A stretch of 64,000 nt of DNA from Panacagrimonas sp041603235 (GCA_041603235.1 JBFIES010000004.1:1-64000), one strand, 5' to 3'; shown: positions 46,925 through 56,223, numbered from the stretch's first letter. Notes: generated from the sequence alone by a model not told the origin. Numbers and translations: made by a program.

Positions 46925-48669
46925 GTTTCAGGCGTAAGGCTTATCCCGAGCTTTCAGACCATCTGCTGAATCGCCTGTTGGGCGGTGTCAGTGGCGAGGC
47001 GCATGCCTATCCGCCTCCCGGACGAAAGCGGGAACCGTTCTTTCATCCACTGGAGCGAGCGCCGGTGGACAGCATCACTTCGGTCTACGGTTTGCGTAAC
47101 GGTGTGTCGCATGCCTTTGTTCGCGACGCGGACTACACCCTGACCGATGGTACGAAGCTGAGCTGGATGGACGGCGGCGACCGGCCTGATGCGGGGTCTG
47201 TGGTCGAGGTGAATTACCTGCCCAAGCAGCGTGAGACACGGGTGAACGATCTGTATCCCGGTTCTGTCGTTCGTACCTTGATGGAGTCCTTCGCACTTGA
47301 AGCAGCCGGCATCTACGCCCAGATGGAAGGTGTGTACCGGGCCGGGTTTATTGATACCGCTGAAGGGTCTGCACTGGATCAGGTGGTGGCGCTGCTTGGC
47401 ATCAAGCGCATACGTGCCGGTCGCAATGTGGCGGAGATCGAGTTGCGACGTGCGCGCAATTCGCGCGGCGAGATTTTGGTGCCTGCGGGGACGCGCATCC
47501 TCACCGAGGATGGTGCCATTGAATACGAAACACTGGCGGACATCAGCCTGTCCGATGGCCAGCTCACGGCAAAGGGCAGTGCACGCGACCGTGTAGACAC
47601 CAATGACGGCGTCGAGGCGGGCGCCCTGAATTTGCTGGCCAAACCCATTGCGGGCATCGAGTCAGCCAGCAACCCCGGGCCAAGTTCGTCGCTCGACCGT
47701 GACGAGAACGATGTCGAGTTGCGCGCCCGGGCCAAGAGCTTCCTGGCTGGCTCTGAGCGCGGCACGCTGGGCTCGATCAAGGAGGCCATTGCGCGCGAAG
47801 GTGTCCTCGCTGATGTCGATGACAGCGTCCCCGGTCGCATTGTCATTCTGGTTCACAACAATCAGCTTTCGCCGGAACAGGGCGTACGTCTGGAGGACGC
47901 GATTCGCTCGGTTGTCCCCGCTGGCATCGCCTGGGAAATCAGCTACGGGACGCCGCCGCTGGCCATTGATCTGGAGATGCGTCTGAGAACTGCCGAAGGT
48001 CAGCTGGATACCGACCTGAAGCGCATTCAGCAGGAGGTGCGCGAAAAGATCACGGAGTACTTTGCCAAATTGCCAAGCAAGTCCGCCGGCAGTGTGACCC
48101 GGCTGATCGGGCTGGCCATCGGAGTGCCCGGGGTCGAGGATGTGAGTATTGTCTCGGCGACCGCCGGGGGCAGTTCGATTCTGGACGCCGGCGCTTCCGA
48201 GTTGAACGTGGCCGGCACGCCCACGCAGTTGGGCACCTTGAACCTGATTGATCCGGCACTGGCCACGACCTTGTCTGCCGTGGTTCGTTTCCCCAAGGAC
48301 GCGGTCATTCCTGAGAAGGCCGCCATTGAAGCGGCGCTGCGCAAGGCGGTGAGCTATCTCAACGAGAGCAATGCACAAAGCGCTGCCCCTGCGTCTGTGC
48401 GCACGCTGAGCTGGGGCAAATTGGTGCTGGCCTCACCGATGCCGGGCATGGTCACGGTCAGTCTCGCTGAGCAGGCCGCGTCACCGCAGTCATTGCCGCA
48501 GGATGCAGACGTGGGCGACTACCGTCTGGAGTTCACGCTGACGCGTCCAAGCGGTGTGAGCCAGATCATGGATTCCGAGACGGCGCCGGAAATGATTCTG
48601 GTGCCATTCGAGCGGCTGTCCCTCCAGCGCGTGGCGGTTGAAGTGCGTTCCAAGCTGGCATTTGCATGA
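46921..48669 (+). CDS. Baseplate J-like protein (gpJ/gp47/T4 gp6-like)
   Basis: 582 residues. The core matches Baseplate_J: LEAAGIYAQMEGVYRAGFIDTAEGSALDQVVALLG, then ARNSRGEILVPAGTRI, SNPGPSSSLDRDENDVELRARAKSFLAGSERGTLGSIKEAI and VPGRIVILVHNN. It forms the baseplate ring that switches conformation on firing. The length exceeds Mu gp47 (~380) mainly by a ~110-residue N-terminal and ~120-residue C-terminal extension. It overlaps gp25 upstream and the gpI-like gene downstream by four bases each. Confidence 0.88.
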   Translation: MSFRRKAYPELSDHLLNRLLGGVSGEAHAYPPPGRKREPFFHPLERAPVDSITSVYGLRNGVSHAFVRDADYTLTDGTKLSWMDGGDRPDAGSVVEVNYLPKQRETRVNDLYPGSVVRTLMESFALEAAGIYAQMEGVYRAGFIDTAEGSALDQVVALLGIKRIRAGRNVAEIELRRARNSRGEILVPAGTRILTEDGAIEYETLADISLSDGQLTAKGSARDRVDTNDGVEAGALNLLAKPIAGIESASNPGPSSSLDRDENDVELRARAKSFLAGSERGTLGSIKEAIAREGVLADVDDSVPGRIVILVHNNQLSPEQGVRLEDAIRSVVPAGIAWEISYGTPPLAIDLEMRLRTAEGQLDTDLKRIQQEVREKITEYFAKLPSKSAGSVTRLIGLAIGVPGVEDVSIVSATAGGSSILDAGASELNVAGTPTQLGTLNLIDPALATTLSAVVRFPKDAVIPEKAAIEAALRKAVSYLNESNAQSAAPASVRTLSWGKLVLASPMPGMVTVSLAEQAASPQSLPQDADVGDYRLEFTLTRPSGVSQIMDSETAPEMILVPFERLSLQRVAVEVRSKLAFA

Positions 48670-51170
48670 GCAGTCACGATCGACTTCGGCAACTCCTGCC
48701 ATCGGTCTGGCGACCGGAGCCGGGCGAGGAGACCTTGCTGGAATCCATGCTCGGCGCGGTGGGGCAGGTAGTGGACACCGCATCCGTGCAGAACCAGCAC
48801 GTCATGCGTTCGCACTGGGCCGGTGTCGCCGACGCGGCGATCTGGGATGCGCACTATCAAACGGCGCGCAAAGCACGCGGCCTGGATTCACCCAATGTGC
48901 TGGACCCCGAGGATGTCCGTGAGCTCTCGCTCTATCCCTACATCGGTGACCTCGCGCGGGTTGCGTCACTGTTGCGTCTTTCGCCCTGGCTGGAACCCGC
49001 AGGTCTGCGTGAGAGTGTGGAGGAATATCGCCAGCGCATCCGCGATGTGCTGGAGGCCTATCAGCTTGGCCTGACGACGCACGCGGCGATTCGTCGCCTG
49101 TGCATGGCAGCACTGCCGGAAGATCTGCCCCTGCCGCTGGCAGAACAACGCTGGCCTTTTGCCATTGAAGAGCCCGTTCGCCTGGGCCATCAGTTGCGGC
49201 AGATCACGGTTCCTGAAGCACAGGAAGGTGATCTGCTCAGTGCGCTTTATCGCTGGACCGTGGACGCGGCACCGGGTGCACCGGAGGTATTCATACAGGG
49301 TGTGGAAGCCGTACCCGAAGAAGTCGGCGAGACGGTGGGCCCGGCGATTGAGCGCTTCACACCGGGCAAAGGCGTGCAGGGTGTGGCGTTGGCCTATGAC
49401 GGGACTCTGGCGCCAGGCCAGACACTGCGCCTGTCGCCTGCACGGCGAAGTTGCCTGTCGGTCGATGGCGCATTGCAAATCAGCCAGATTGAAGACGAAG
49501 ACAACTATCTCGAAGACCCCTCACTCAATGGCCCGTGGGCAGCCTTGCCCGATGTACCGGAAGGGCGTGTGCACCTGCTCACCCAATCCATGGACCGCTG
49601 TTTGTGGATCGCGGTGGAAACGGATTCGCGAAGCGTCTTGCACCGTTATGACGGGCGCGGTTTCCGGCGCGTGGTCAATACGCCAGCGGTTCGTTTCACT
49701 GCCTTGCTGGCCTGGGGCGAGCATGTCTTTATTGGCACGGAATCAGGTCTGTTCCGTGTTCCCTTGTTTGAAAAAGGACGGATTTCGGCCGTTGCAGTTG
49801 CAGATATCAGTTCGCCGGTTCATCAGCTGAGCGTGGTGCAGGGGTATCTGGTCTGCGCACATGAGCAGGGTCTGTCGCGGCTGTCGGCCTCGGGGAACGT
49901 GTTTCCCGAGGCGCTCATTAAAGGACTGCCGGTCAGGGCGGTACACGAACAGGGTGACCGGCTTTACGTGGCAAGCGACAAGGCCCTGTTGCTTTTCCAG
50001 CAGCAGCGCTGGTTTACCTACAAGGGCCAGAGCCTGAGCGAGAACCTGCCCGACTGGCACGCGCTTGCGCAGGCAGACCTGGCCGATGCGGTGAGCCCCT
50101 TGCCCCTGATCAAGGACATGGCCACGACGGCCGATGGCAGCGTGTGGCTCGCAACCGCAGACGGTTTTGCGCGTTACCGCGTACACGATGGTCGTACCAC
50201 CCAGCTGGAAGCCTTTCCCGATCTCGGCCGGGGCGCGGTGCATCAGTTGCACGTCGACGATCGCGGCATGCTGTGGCTGGCCACCGCGCAGGGCTTGTTT
50301 CGATTTGATGGCAGCAGCATCGCCCAGCAGCGCCTGGGCGAAGCCCGCTGGCAACGCATGGGTGACGCCAGCCTGCTCTACCCGGATGCGCTGACATCCT
50401 CGCCGCGAGGTCACTGGCATTATCTGGTCGCGCAGAAGCGCTGGGAGGCCTTTGATAACCGCCAGCGCAAGTTCATCAATCAGGACATTACTGAACGGCA
50501 GGCTGCGGAAGCAGACATCCCAAGTCTGTGTCTGATTTCCGCTGTGCGCGCGGACTTGGGCACGTTTGACGGCAACAACTTCCAGCGCGAAGAAAGCGCA
50601 GCGCAGGAACGCCTGCGCGTTCGGATCAAGCCGGACGAACAGACTATTGTTGACGGCGGCTTGCCGGCGTTGCCGGAGTCGCCCGGTCAATGGTGGCGTT
50701 ATCTGCAGCTCGACGAGCGTCCGCGTGCGCCGCGGCTGAGGCCCTGGTGGTCGAGCGAGGGGCAGTATTTTGGTGCTGAACAGAGCGATGATCGCATCGA
50801 TCTTCCGGGCCGCCTTGAACCCGGTCGCGAGATTGGCCTGAGTCCTTTTATCCCGGATTTTGCACTGGCGCGGCGCCAACCCTGGACGCCGGCGCCATGG
50901 CCCGGCCACTTTCGGGGGCCATCGAGTCCGGGCGAGGTAGACGGACATTTCGAACAGTCCGTGTTCGCGTATCCGCCTTCGGCACGTGTGTGGATGCGCT
51001 ACGCCGTGGCGCCGGCCATTGGGGTTCGGGTGCGGCTCTTCAAATCTGCACGCGACGAATCCGTAGACCCGGCACTGATTGACCGGGTGTGGGAATTGCT
51101 GACCCGGGCCAAGGCCGCAGCGGTGCCCTTGGAGCTGACGTTGGAAGCTGAAATCGTACGAGGAGTTTGA
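48666..51170 (+). CDS. Baseplate gpI-like protein with inserted beta-propeller
   Basis: 834 residues. The N-terminal ~220 (LLPSVWRPEPGEETLLESML, LYPYIGDLARVASLLRLSPWLEPAGLRESVEEYRQRI) behave like tail protein I (gp48/P2 gpI), the partner of gpJ. Residues ~300-560 carry regular blades of the two-component-regulator-propeller type: LWIAVETDSRS, HVFIGTESGLFRV, RLYVASDKALLLF, SVWLATADGFARY, MLWLATAQGLFRF. The C-terminal ~200 are unclassified. The propeller would sit on the outside of the baseplate as a receptor-reading or ligand-binding module. A GAGGAG ribosome site serves the next gene, only two bases past its stop. Confidence 0.75.
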   Translation: MSSHDRLRQLLPSVWRPEPGEETLLESMLGAVGQVVDTASVQNQHVMRSHWAGVADAAIWDAHYQTARKARGLDSPNVLDPEDVRELSLYPYIGDLARVASLLRLSPWLEPAGLRESVEEYRQRIRDVLEAYQLGLTTHAAIRRLCMAALPEDLPLPLAEQRWPFAIEEPVRLGHQLRQITVPEAQEGDLLSALYRWTVDAAPGAPEVFIQGVEAVPEEVGETVGPAIERFTPGKGVQGVALAYDGTLAPGQTLRLSPARRSCLSVDGALQISQIEDEDNYLEDPSLNGPWAALPDVPEGRVHLLTQSMDRCLWIAVETDSRSVLHRYDGRGFRRVVNTPAVRFTALLAWGEHVFIGTESGLFRVPLFEKGRISAVAVADISSPVHQLSVVQGYLVCAHEQGLSRLSASGNVFPEALIKGLPVRAVHEQGDRLYVASDKALLLFQQQRWFTYKGQSLSENLPDWHALAQADLADAVSPLPLIKDMATTADGSVWLATADGFARYRVHDGRTTQLEAFPDLGRGAVHQLHVDDRGMLWLATAQGLFRFDGSSIAQQRLGEARWQRMGDASLLYPDALTSSPRGHWHYLVAQKRWEAFDNRQRKFINQDITERQAAEADIPSLCLISAVRADLGTFDGNNFQREESAAQERLRVRIKPDEQTIVDGGLPALPESPGQWWRYLQLDERPRAPRLRPWWSSEGQYFGAEQSDDRIDLPGRLEPGREIGLSPFIPDFALARRQPWTPAPWPGHFRGPSSPGEVDGHFEQSVFAYPPSARVWMRYAVAPAIGVRVRLFKSARDESVDPALIDRVWELLTRAKAAAVPLELTLEAEIVRGV

Positions 51171-51172
51171 TC

Positions 51173-52681
51173 ATGAGTCTTGAAAATGCCATCCGTGACA
51201 TCGCGGCCCTTGCGCCCAAGAGCAGCGGGCACCTCATACGCCATACCGACTGGAACGCCCTGATCAACGCGCTTGGCGAGTTTGGAAAAACGGTTCGCGC
51301 GCATGATGACGAACTTGAGGACGTGCGCGAGTCCATCGACGATCTCGGCGTGCAGCTTGGGGAAGTGGCGGCCAAGGTGCTGGCACTGGGAAGCCGCATG
51401 GATGATCTCGAGGCCAGCATTGATCCGCTCCTGCAGAGCTACGTGGTGAAGATGTCCTGCGAGCGTGTGAACTTTGCGATGGGCGAGCTCTGCGTGCTCA
51501 CGGCTGAGGTTACCGACCTGCGCGGACGCCCCATCACCGGACCGCGTCCATGGGTGGATTTCATTGCAGCCTGGGGGCGCCTGCGCGCACAGGCCGGCTT
51601 CAACAGCCGCGCTGGTGCAGCGGACAATTCGATCTCCGTGCAGGTTAATACGCAGGGCATTGCCAGGGTGGTGCTGCGCGCAGAACACAGCGAAGGATTC
51701 TCCGAGTCTCAGGAGTCGCAGATCAGCGCCATCATGGGTATGCAGGTGACCGGGGGCGCCACCATTGCCAATGCCATTCTCAATGCCGCGACACCAACGG
51801 ATACGCCGGCCAAGCGTGCCTACAGCGTGCTCAAGACGGAGTACGAGCGCAGTGATTCCATCGCCCTGCGTTCCTATGCGGATACCTATCACCTGCGCAC
51901 GCCACAGTGGAAAATCACCCCCGCATTTCCGGGCTTTTTCAATCAGTGGACGGACTATCGCGCCACCGTGATGGCCATGGCCAAGCCTGACGCCGATCCT
52001 ACGACACCGGACGGCGCGCGCGGCAGCGCCAGTATCCAGGTCACGTTCCGCGACTGGATAGGCCCCTGGGCGGTCGATTATCTGGATGATGATCCGGTCT
52101 TCGTCGGTACCATCGTGGATACCTTTGTGCCGATGTTCGAGCTGGAGAATCCATACGCCGCTTTCGATGGAAAGATCAATGCGGATATTGTCTCCAAGGG
52201 CATTCTTGGCCGCCGAAAGTATGTCGATGCGCTGGCCAAGGCCGCACAGCTGATCAATCCGGGGCCGCAGGTCAGCAAACAGATTGCCAAGAGTGTTCTG
52301 CAGCAGGCGGCGTTTGCGCAGAGTGCGGTGGAAGTCCACGGCGGCTACAAAGCTGGCAATGCGCAGGGCGGCAGCGCCTTTATCGGTAGCAGCGTTCTGG
52401 CGCAGGCCAGCAATACCGGAACCCTGGGGCTTGCCGTGCAGGAAGCCAGTCAGGCCGCGCAGCAGGTGTCCACGCTGAGCACCACGGTCGAGCTGATCGA
52501 GAATCGCTTGTCGAATGCAGAAACCCTGAGCCGTGATGTACGCAATGGACTCAATGACATCAAGGCCAACGTGAATTCCATCTCGGTGATGGACCCGGCC
52601 ACGCTGGCAGCGGCCGTGACACGTACCAATACACGGGTCGAGCAACTCGCGACCCAGTTCTTCCTGCTTGAAGATCGCTGA
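51173..52681 (+). CDS. Tail fibre-like protein A (Ig-like plus coiled coil)
   Basis: 502 residues. Residues ~40-80 form a heptad coiled coil (HDDELEDVRESIDDLGVQLGEV). Residues ~85-190 are an Ig/invasin-like domain (CVLTAEVTDLRGRPITGP, DNSISVQVNTQGIARVVL). A helical centre with VTFRDWIGPWAVDYLDDDP follows, and residues ~420-500 are another coiled coil. The set-up fits a trimeric fibre attached to the baseplate. ATG 51173 has a perfect AGGAG seven bases upstream. The protein shares the Ig domain and the FxDWIGPWxxDYLDD-type motif with the next gene product, so the two are likely paralogues. Confidence 0.6.
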   Translation: MSLENAIRDIAALAPKSSGHLIRHTDWNALINALGEFGKTVRAHDDELEDVRESIDDLGVQLGEVAAKVLALGSRMDDLEASIDPLLQSYVVKMSCERVNFAMGELCVLTAEVTDLRGRPITGPRPWVDFIAAWGRLRAQAGFNSRAGAADNSISVQVNTQGIARVVLRAEHSEGFSESQESQISAIMGMQVTGGATIANAILNAATPTDTPAKRAYSVLKTEYERSDSIALRSYADTYHLRTPQWKITPAFPGFFNQWTDYRATVMAMAKPDADPTTPDGARGSASIQVTFRDWIGPWAVDYLDDDPVFVGTIVDTFVPMFELENPYAAFDGKINADIVSKGILGRRKYVDALAKAAQLINPGPQVSKQIAKSVLQQAAFAQSAVEVHGGYKAGNAQGGSAFIGSSVLAQASNTGTLGLAVQEASQAAQQVSTLSTTVELIENRLSNAETLSRDVRNGLNDIKANVNSISVMDPATLAAAVTRTNTRVEQLATQFFLLEDR

Positions 52682-52686
52682 TCGCC

Positions 52687-54477
52687 GTGCCGGACATCTA
52701 CATCGATCCGGAAGATCTGCTGCCCAGCCAGGCGGCGAGGGTGCTGAACTTTCTCAACGCGGCACGCTCTGCGCAGCAGCTGGCGGATGATATCGAGTAT
52801 CCGGATGAGCCGGACATTGGCATCAAGCTCGGCCAGCGGCTGCTGGACGCGCGCGAAGCCCTGGGCGGGCGATTTACCGAATTGCGGCAGGTCCGCGCCA
52901 TTCGGCTGATCGGGCCGGAACGCTTTACTGAAATATGTGGCGCGGCGCTGGGTTTCATTCCGCGCAACATCACCACGCCCAAGGCGATTCTCCTGCAGGG
53001 GCAGGCGGAATTGCAGCGCCGTATCGAGGCGGTTTCGCAACAGTCCGTGCAGCTTGAACTGAAGATCTACCCGCAGCCCGAATGGCTCGGCCGATCCTTG
53101 CGGGTCCGGGTCATTGCCCGTGACGCGGCTGGCAAGGCATTGCCCAATCGCCGCGTCACCGTGCAGACCAGTGACGGCGCGGTGTCGGCGTCCTACGGCT
53201 TTGCCGAGCAGCAGGGGCGGGCGGTAACGGTGACCACCGGGGCCAGCGGCAGTGCCGAGGTGGAACTGACTCAGGCTACGCTCGAACCCCTGACCCAGAG
53301 CCAGCGTGATGCACTGAGCATCGAACTGGGACGTCTTGATTCGGCTTCCGACACGCCGCGGTCCCAGCGCAATGCCTTCATGGGTATTGCGCAGGCCTAC
53401 CAGTTTCATGGCAACCGGGCGCTGCGCGAGGCGCTGGACATCTACGCCAGACAATGGAAAGCGCGCTTCTTTGATGCGGTGAATCTTCCCGATCCCGATG
53501 CTCACTGGCCGCTAGAGACTGCGGTAATTCGGGCCGACGCTCACGCCAAGGAAGGCAGCACCAGCGTGGCGCAGGCCGTGATTGTCGCCAACTGGAAGAA
53601 CTGGGTGGGTGCCTGGTTTACCTATCTGGATGAATACATCAATCAGCAAGGTGGCCTGGATCAGCGACTGCAGTCCGCCCGCAGCCGTTACGGAAGCGGC
53701 CCCAATCTGGCGCGCGGAATCGTGGCGCAGGCACAACATTTTGTGGCGGCACAAAGCGGGCTGGCCGCAGAGTGGGTTTCGCAGCGCACGGTCCGCAATG
53801 CTATGACCCGCTTTCTGGGCAATGAAGTGACAACCGCAGGTACTGCCGAGGATCTGGTTGCACAGGGAAACCTGTTCGCGATTCTGGATGTGGCGCCGGA
53901 GCAGATCACGCGGGCGCATCCCGGAACCATCGCACTGGTGAGTCAGAGCGAAAAGGCGCTGGATCGCAAGATTCAGTTGGGCAACGGGATTGGTGAGGCG
54001 GCCTTGAGTGAGATCAGAACGCTGTCCTCGCAGATCAATGCGCAGGCGCAGGTGATTGATCTGCAGTTTCGCGAGCTGGGTCTGGATCAGGCCAATTTCA
54101 ATGCGCGGCTGAATGACTTCAATGTGCAGATGGAGGCCTTTCAGGACCGCGCCGCACAGGTAGAAGGGTCATTGCAGGCCTTTGACCAACGGGCAGCAGG
54201 CGTGGACGCCAGTCTCACTCAAGCCCAGATTCAGGCAGATCGCGTCAACACTCAGGTGCGTGAGATCGATCAGAAGGTAGCGCACGTTGATGCGCGGAGT
54301 CGCGCCGTTGAAAGCAAGATCAGCAGTTTCAACACGCAGGTCAGGTCGGTGGATACCAAGCTTGCAAGCTTCGATACCAAGATTCGCAGTTTTGATACCA
54401 AGGTGCGCGACTTCGACACCAAGTACGACGACTTCAAGCGCGTCAGTCCGACGCCAACACCGACGCCTCGACGTTGA
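52687..54477 (+). CDS. Tail fibre-like protein B (Ig-like plus long C-terminal coiled coil)
   Basis: 596 residues. Residues ~120-215 are an Ig-like domain (SLRVRVIARDAAGKALPNRRVTVQTSDG). The centre has VANWKNWVGAWFTYLDEYI, matching the motif of the preceding fibre. Residues ~415-590 form a long coiled coil ending in four short near-identical units (S/D-FDTK-x-R, about 553-583). It starts GTG 52687, five bases after the previous stop. The shared domain order with protein A suggests gene duplication. The adhesin role is inferred from position and fold. Confidence 0.6.
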   Translation: MPDIYIDPEDLLPSQAARVLNFLNAARSAQQLADDIEYPDEPDIGIKLGQRLLDAREALGGRFTELRQVRAIRLIGPERFTEICGAALGFIPRNITTPKAILLQGQAELQRRIEAVSQQSVQLELKIYPQPEWLGRSLRVRVIARDAAGKALPNRRVTVQTSDGAVSASYGFAEQQGRAVTVTTGASGSAEVELTQATLEPLTQSQRDALSIELGRLDSASDTPRSQRNAFMGIAQAYQFHGNRALREALDIYARQWKARFFDAVNLPDPDAHWPLETAVIRADAHAKEGSTSVAQAVIVANWKNWVGAWFTYLDEYINQQGGLDQRLQSARSRYGSGPNLARGIVAQAQHFVAAQSGLAAEWVSQRTVRNAMTRFLGNEVTTAGTAEDLVAQGNLFAILDVAPEQITRAHPGTIALVSQSEKALDRKIQLGNGIGEAALSEIRTLSSQINAQAQVIDLQFRELGLDQANFNARLNDFNVQMEAFQDRAAQVEGSLQAFDQRAAGVDASLTQAQIQADRVNTQVREIDQKVAHVDARSRAVESKISSFNTQVRSVDTKLASFDTKIRSFDTKVRDFDTKYDDFKRVSPTPTPTPRR

Positions 54478-56204
54478 GCGTGTCTGTCTTGTACGAACAG
54501 CCTGGTGGTCTTGCTGCGCATCGCGTTGCGTCGGGTCAGCGATACGACCTGAGCAGTCCGGTCAAGGAAGGGGGCAGTTTCCTGTTCCGCAGAACGCTGT
54601 ATATCAATTTACCGATCAACGATCGCGTAAGCGGCCTGCGATTTGCAGGCAATGCCAGCCTCGGCTTGAGGTTCGAGCCACTTGATGTGGGTGTGCATGG
54701 AGCTCATCACGCCTGGGTGGAAAAATGGCAGGCGGTTGCGGATGACAAAACCCAGATCAAGCTGAAGTTGCCGGCTGCGATCAAGCGCATCAACAGCATC
54801 GCCTACGGCTCGGTTTCACTGGCGCGCATGGATGGCGAGGCCGTGGCGGAGGAGGCGAGTATTTCTGGGTCCACCTCGCGCGACCTTCCGGAAGATTTTT
54901 ATGCGGCCGCTTTCGAGGCACGCTTTTCCCTGGCGGATATGGCGGCGATTTCACATGCCAAAGCCAGGGCTTTGGAGCGCAGTCGCCAGCGCAAAGGGAA
55001 ATCACTCTCGGCAGCGCTGGCCACAATTGATGAGCACATCATCGAGCAGGACATCGAGCTGCATGAGGTGTTTCAGGCAGCGCTGCTGGACGCAAGCCTG
55101 ACCCAGATCGATATCCGCGGACGGCCGTCTTCTCCGCGTATTCGCCTGATCTCTGAAGCCGGGGCGGGAGAGAACCTCTGGCAGTGGATTGAGGCCGGTG
55201 AGCAGACCGCCGCCCTGAGCTGGTCGGCGCAGGGTGCTGATCTGGTCAGCCAGTTTCAGGCCGCGCTGGATCGCGCCATGAAGAAGCGCAGTGCCGGGCA
55301 GACGCATCTGGAACTGGCGCTGCAGATCGAAAGTGATGCGCCTTGCAGGGTGGTACTGACACAGGCGCAGTTGACCGTACTGCAGGAAACGGAATTGCTG
55401 GCGCAATCAGCGAGTCTTTCGTTTGACGGAACCGGCAGAGGCTCGCAGAGCCTTGCACTGCAGCCCTTGCTTGAGAACGGTGGGTTGCCGAAGCACTTGT
55501 TGGTATCGGCCAGTCTGGCGTTTCGTGATCTTGCCGCTGCCAATCCCTTGCCGTCCTCGGACGAGCTTGTGTCCAGCCTTGGGGTGCAGATCGAAGAGAA
55601 CGCGATGATCGCAGTGCGGATCGAATGTTCACAAAGCAGCTGGTTGTGCGGTGCTGCTCTGGCTTGGCGGCCGCAGTCTGAAGCAAGCCAACTTCGACTG
55701 AGCCTGCACGACGATCAGGGCGGCGAGCCGGCCGCGCCCGTACTGATGCAAGCCGAGCTCAAGACCGAGGGCATGGGCCGGCGCTGGCTTCGATTCTCAT
55801 GGCCCCAGGCACCAGCCCAACCGGGCGCCTACTGGCTGAAATTGACCGTCCTGCGCGGCGCCGGCATCTGGTTGGGGGCCACATCAGCGAGCAAGCCCCT
55901 GTGGCGGCAATCTGCCGAAAAGCAGCGATCCCTCGGGCGGGTTCCGATCGAACTCTATGCACAGACCATTGAGCCGCAGTCAGCGTCCACGAATGGTGCT
56001 CATCATCAGCCCCTCCAGATGTTGCTGGATGGTCAGAGTCTGGTGCCGCTGGCGGGTCACGAAGCCGCATCAGGGAGCGTCATTCAGCTTCAGATGCTGA
56101 ACCTCGCGTCGGCGTCCTTGAGTGGGGCGGCTCAACTGGAAGTGCGCTGCGCGCGCGATGCCAATGTGACGGTGAAAAGCGTCCTGCTGAGTAGCCTGAC
56201 CTGA
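54474..56204 (+). CDS. Last tail-cluster protein, beta-rich, unrecognised
   Basis: 576 residues, no family recognised. The N-terminus (LYEQPGGLAAHRVASGQRYDLSSPV, FLFRRTLYINLPINDRV) is strand-rich. A helical segment at ~145-200 (LSLADMAAISHAKARALERSRQRKG in part) is followed by beta-sandwich-like modules, among them VRIECSQSSWLCGAALAWR and VPIELYAQTIEPQ, which resemble carbohydrate-binding or discoidin-like folds. It may be a receptor-binding tip. It overlaps fibre B by four bases (TTG 54474; GTG two codons later is an alternative) and ends the operon. Confidence 0.55.
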   Translation: MSVSVLYEQPGGLAAHRVASGQRYDLSSPVKEGGSFLFRRTLYINLPINDRVSGLRFAGNASLGLRFEPLDVGVHGAHHAWVEKWQAVADDKTQIKLKLPAAIKRINSIAYGSVSLARMDGEAVAEEASISGSTSRDLPEDFYAAAFEARFSLADMAAISHAKARALERSRQRKGKSLSAALATIDEHIIEQDIELHEVFQAALLDASLTQIDIRGRPSSPRIRLISEAGAGENLWQWIEAGEQTAALSWSAQGADLVSQFQAALDRAMKKRSAGQTHLELALQIESDAPCRVVLTQAQLTVLQETELLAQSASLSFDGTGRGSQSLALQPLLENGGLPKHLLVSASLAFRDLAAANPLPSSDELVSSLGVQIEENAMIAVRIECSQSSWLCGAALAWRPQSEASQLRLSLHDDQGGEPAAPVLMQAELKTEGMGRRWLRFSWPQAPAQPGAYWLKLTVLRGAGIWLGATSASKPLWRQSAEKQRSLGRVPIELYAQTIEPQSASTNGAHHQPLQMLLDGQSLVPLAGHEAASGSVIQLQMLNLASASLSGAAQLEVRCARDANVTVKSVLLSSLT

Positions 56205-56223
56205 GACCATCAGATGGCCAGGT
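56199..56223 (+). other. Hairpin at the end of the tail operon
   Basis: ACCTG-aga-CCAT-cag-ATGG-c-CAGGT folds over the stop codon of the last tail gene (56202-56204). It has bulges and no T-run, so termination is not established; it may protect the 3' end. Confidence 0.35.

Larger units (their letters stand above)
33130..56204 (+). mobile_element. Contractile phage-tail-like gene cluster (17 genes)
   Basis: One uninterrupted co-directional block with overlaps or gaps under 70 bases, typical of a single operon. Gene order is terminator-like, sheath, tube, assembly factor, N-like, tape measure, M23 protein, hub, spike, PAAR tip, gp25, gpJ, gpI, fibres, close to the phage Mu tail order. No capsid, terminase, portal, lysis, integrase, T6SS TssJLM/ClpV, or eCIS AAA+ ATPase gene is seen in or next to the block. 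Confidence 0.85.

Noticed and set aside
33130..56204. Interpretation as a complete prophage
   Set aside because: No head, portal, terminase, integrase, repressor or lysis genes are present.
33130..56204. Interpretation as a type VI secretion system
   Set aside because: Hub and spike are separate genes as in phages, the sheath is a single protein rather than TssB/TssC, and TssJLM, TssK and ClpV are absent.
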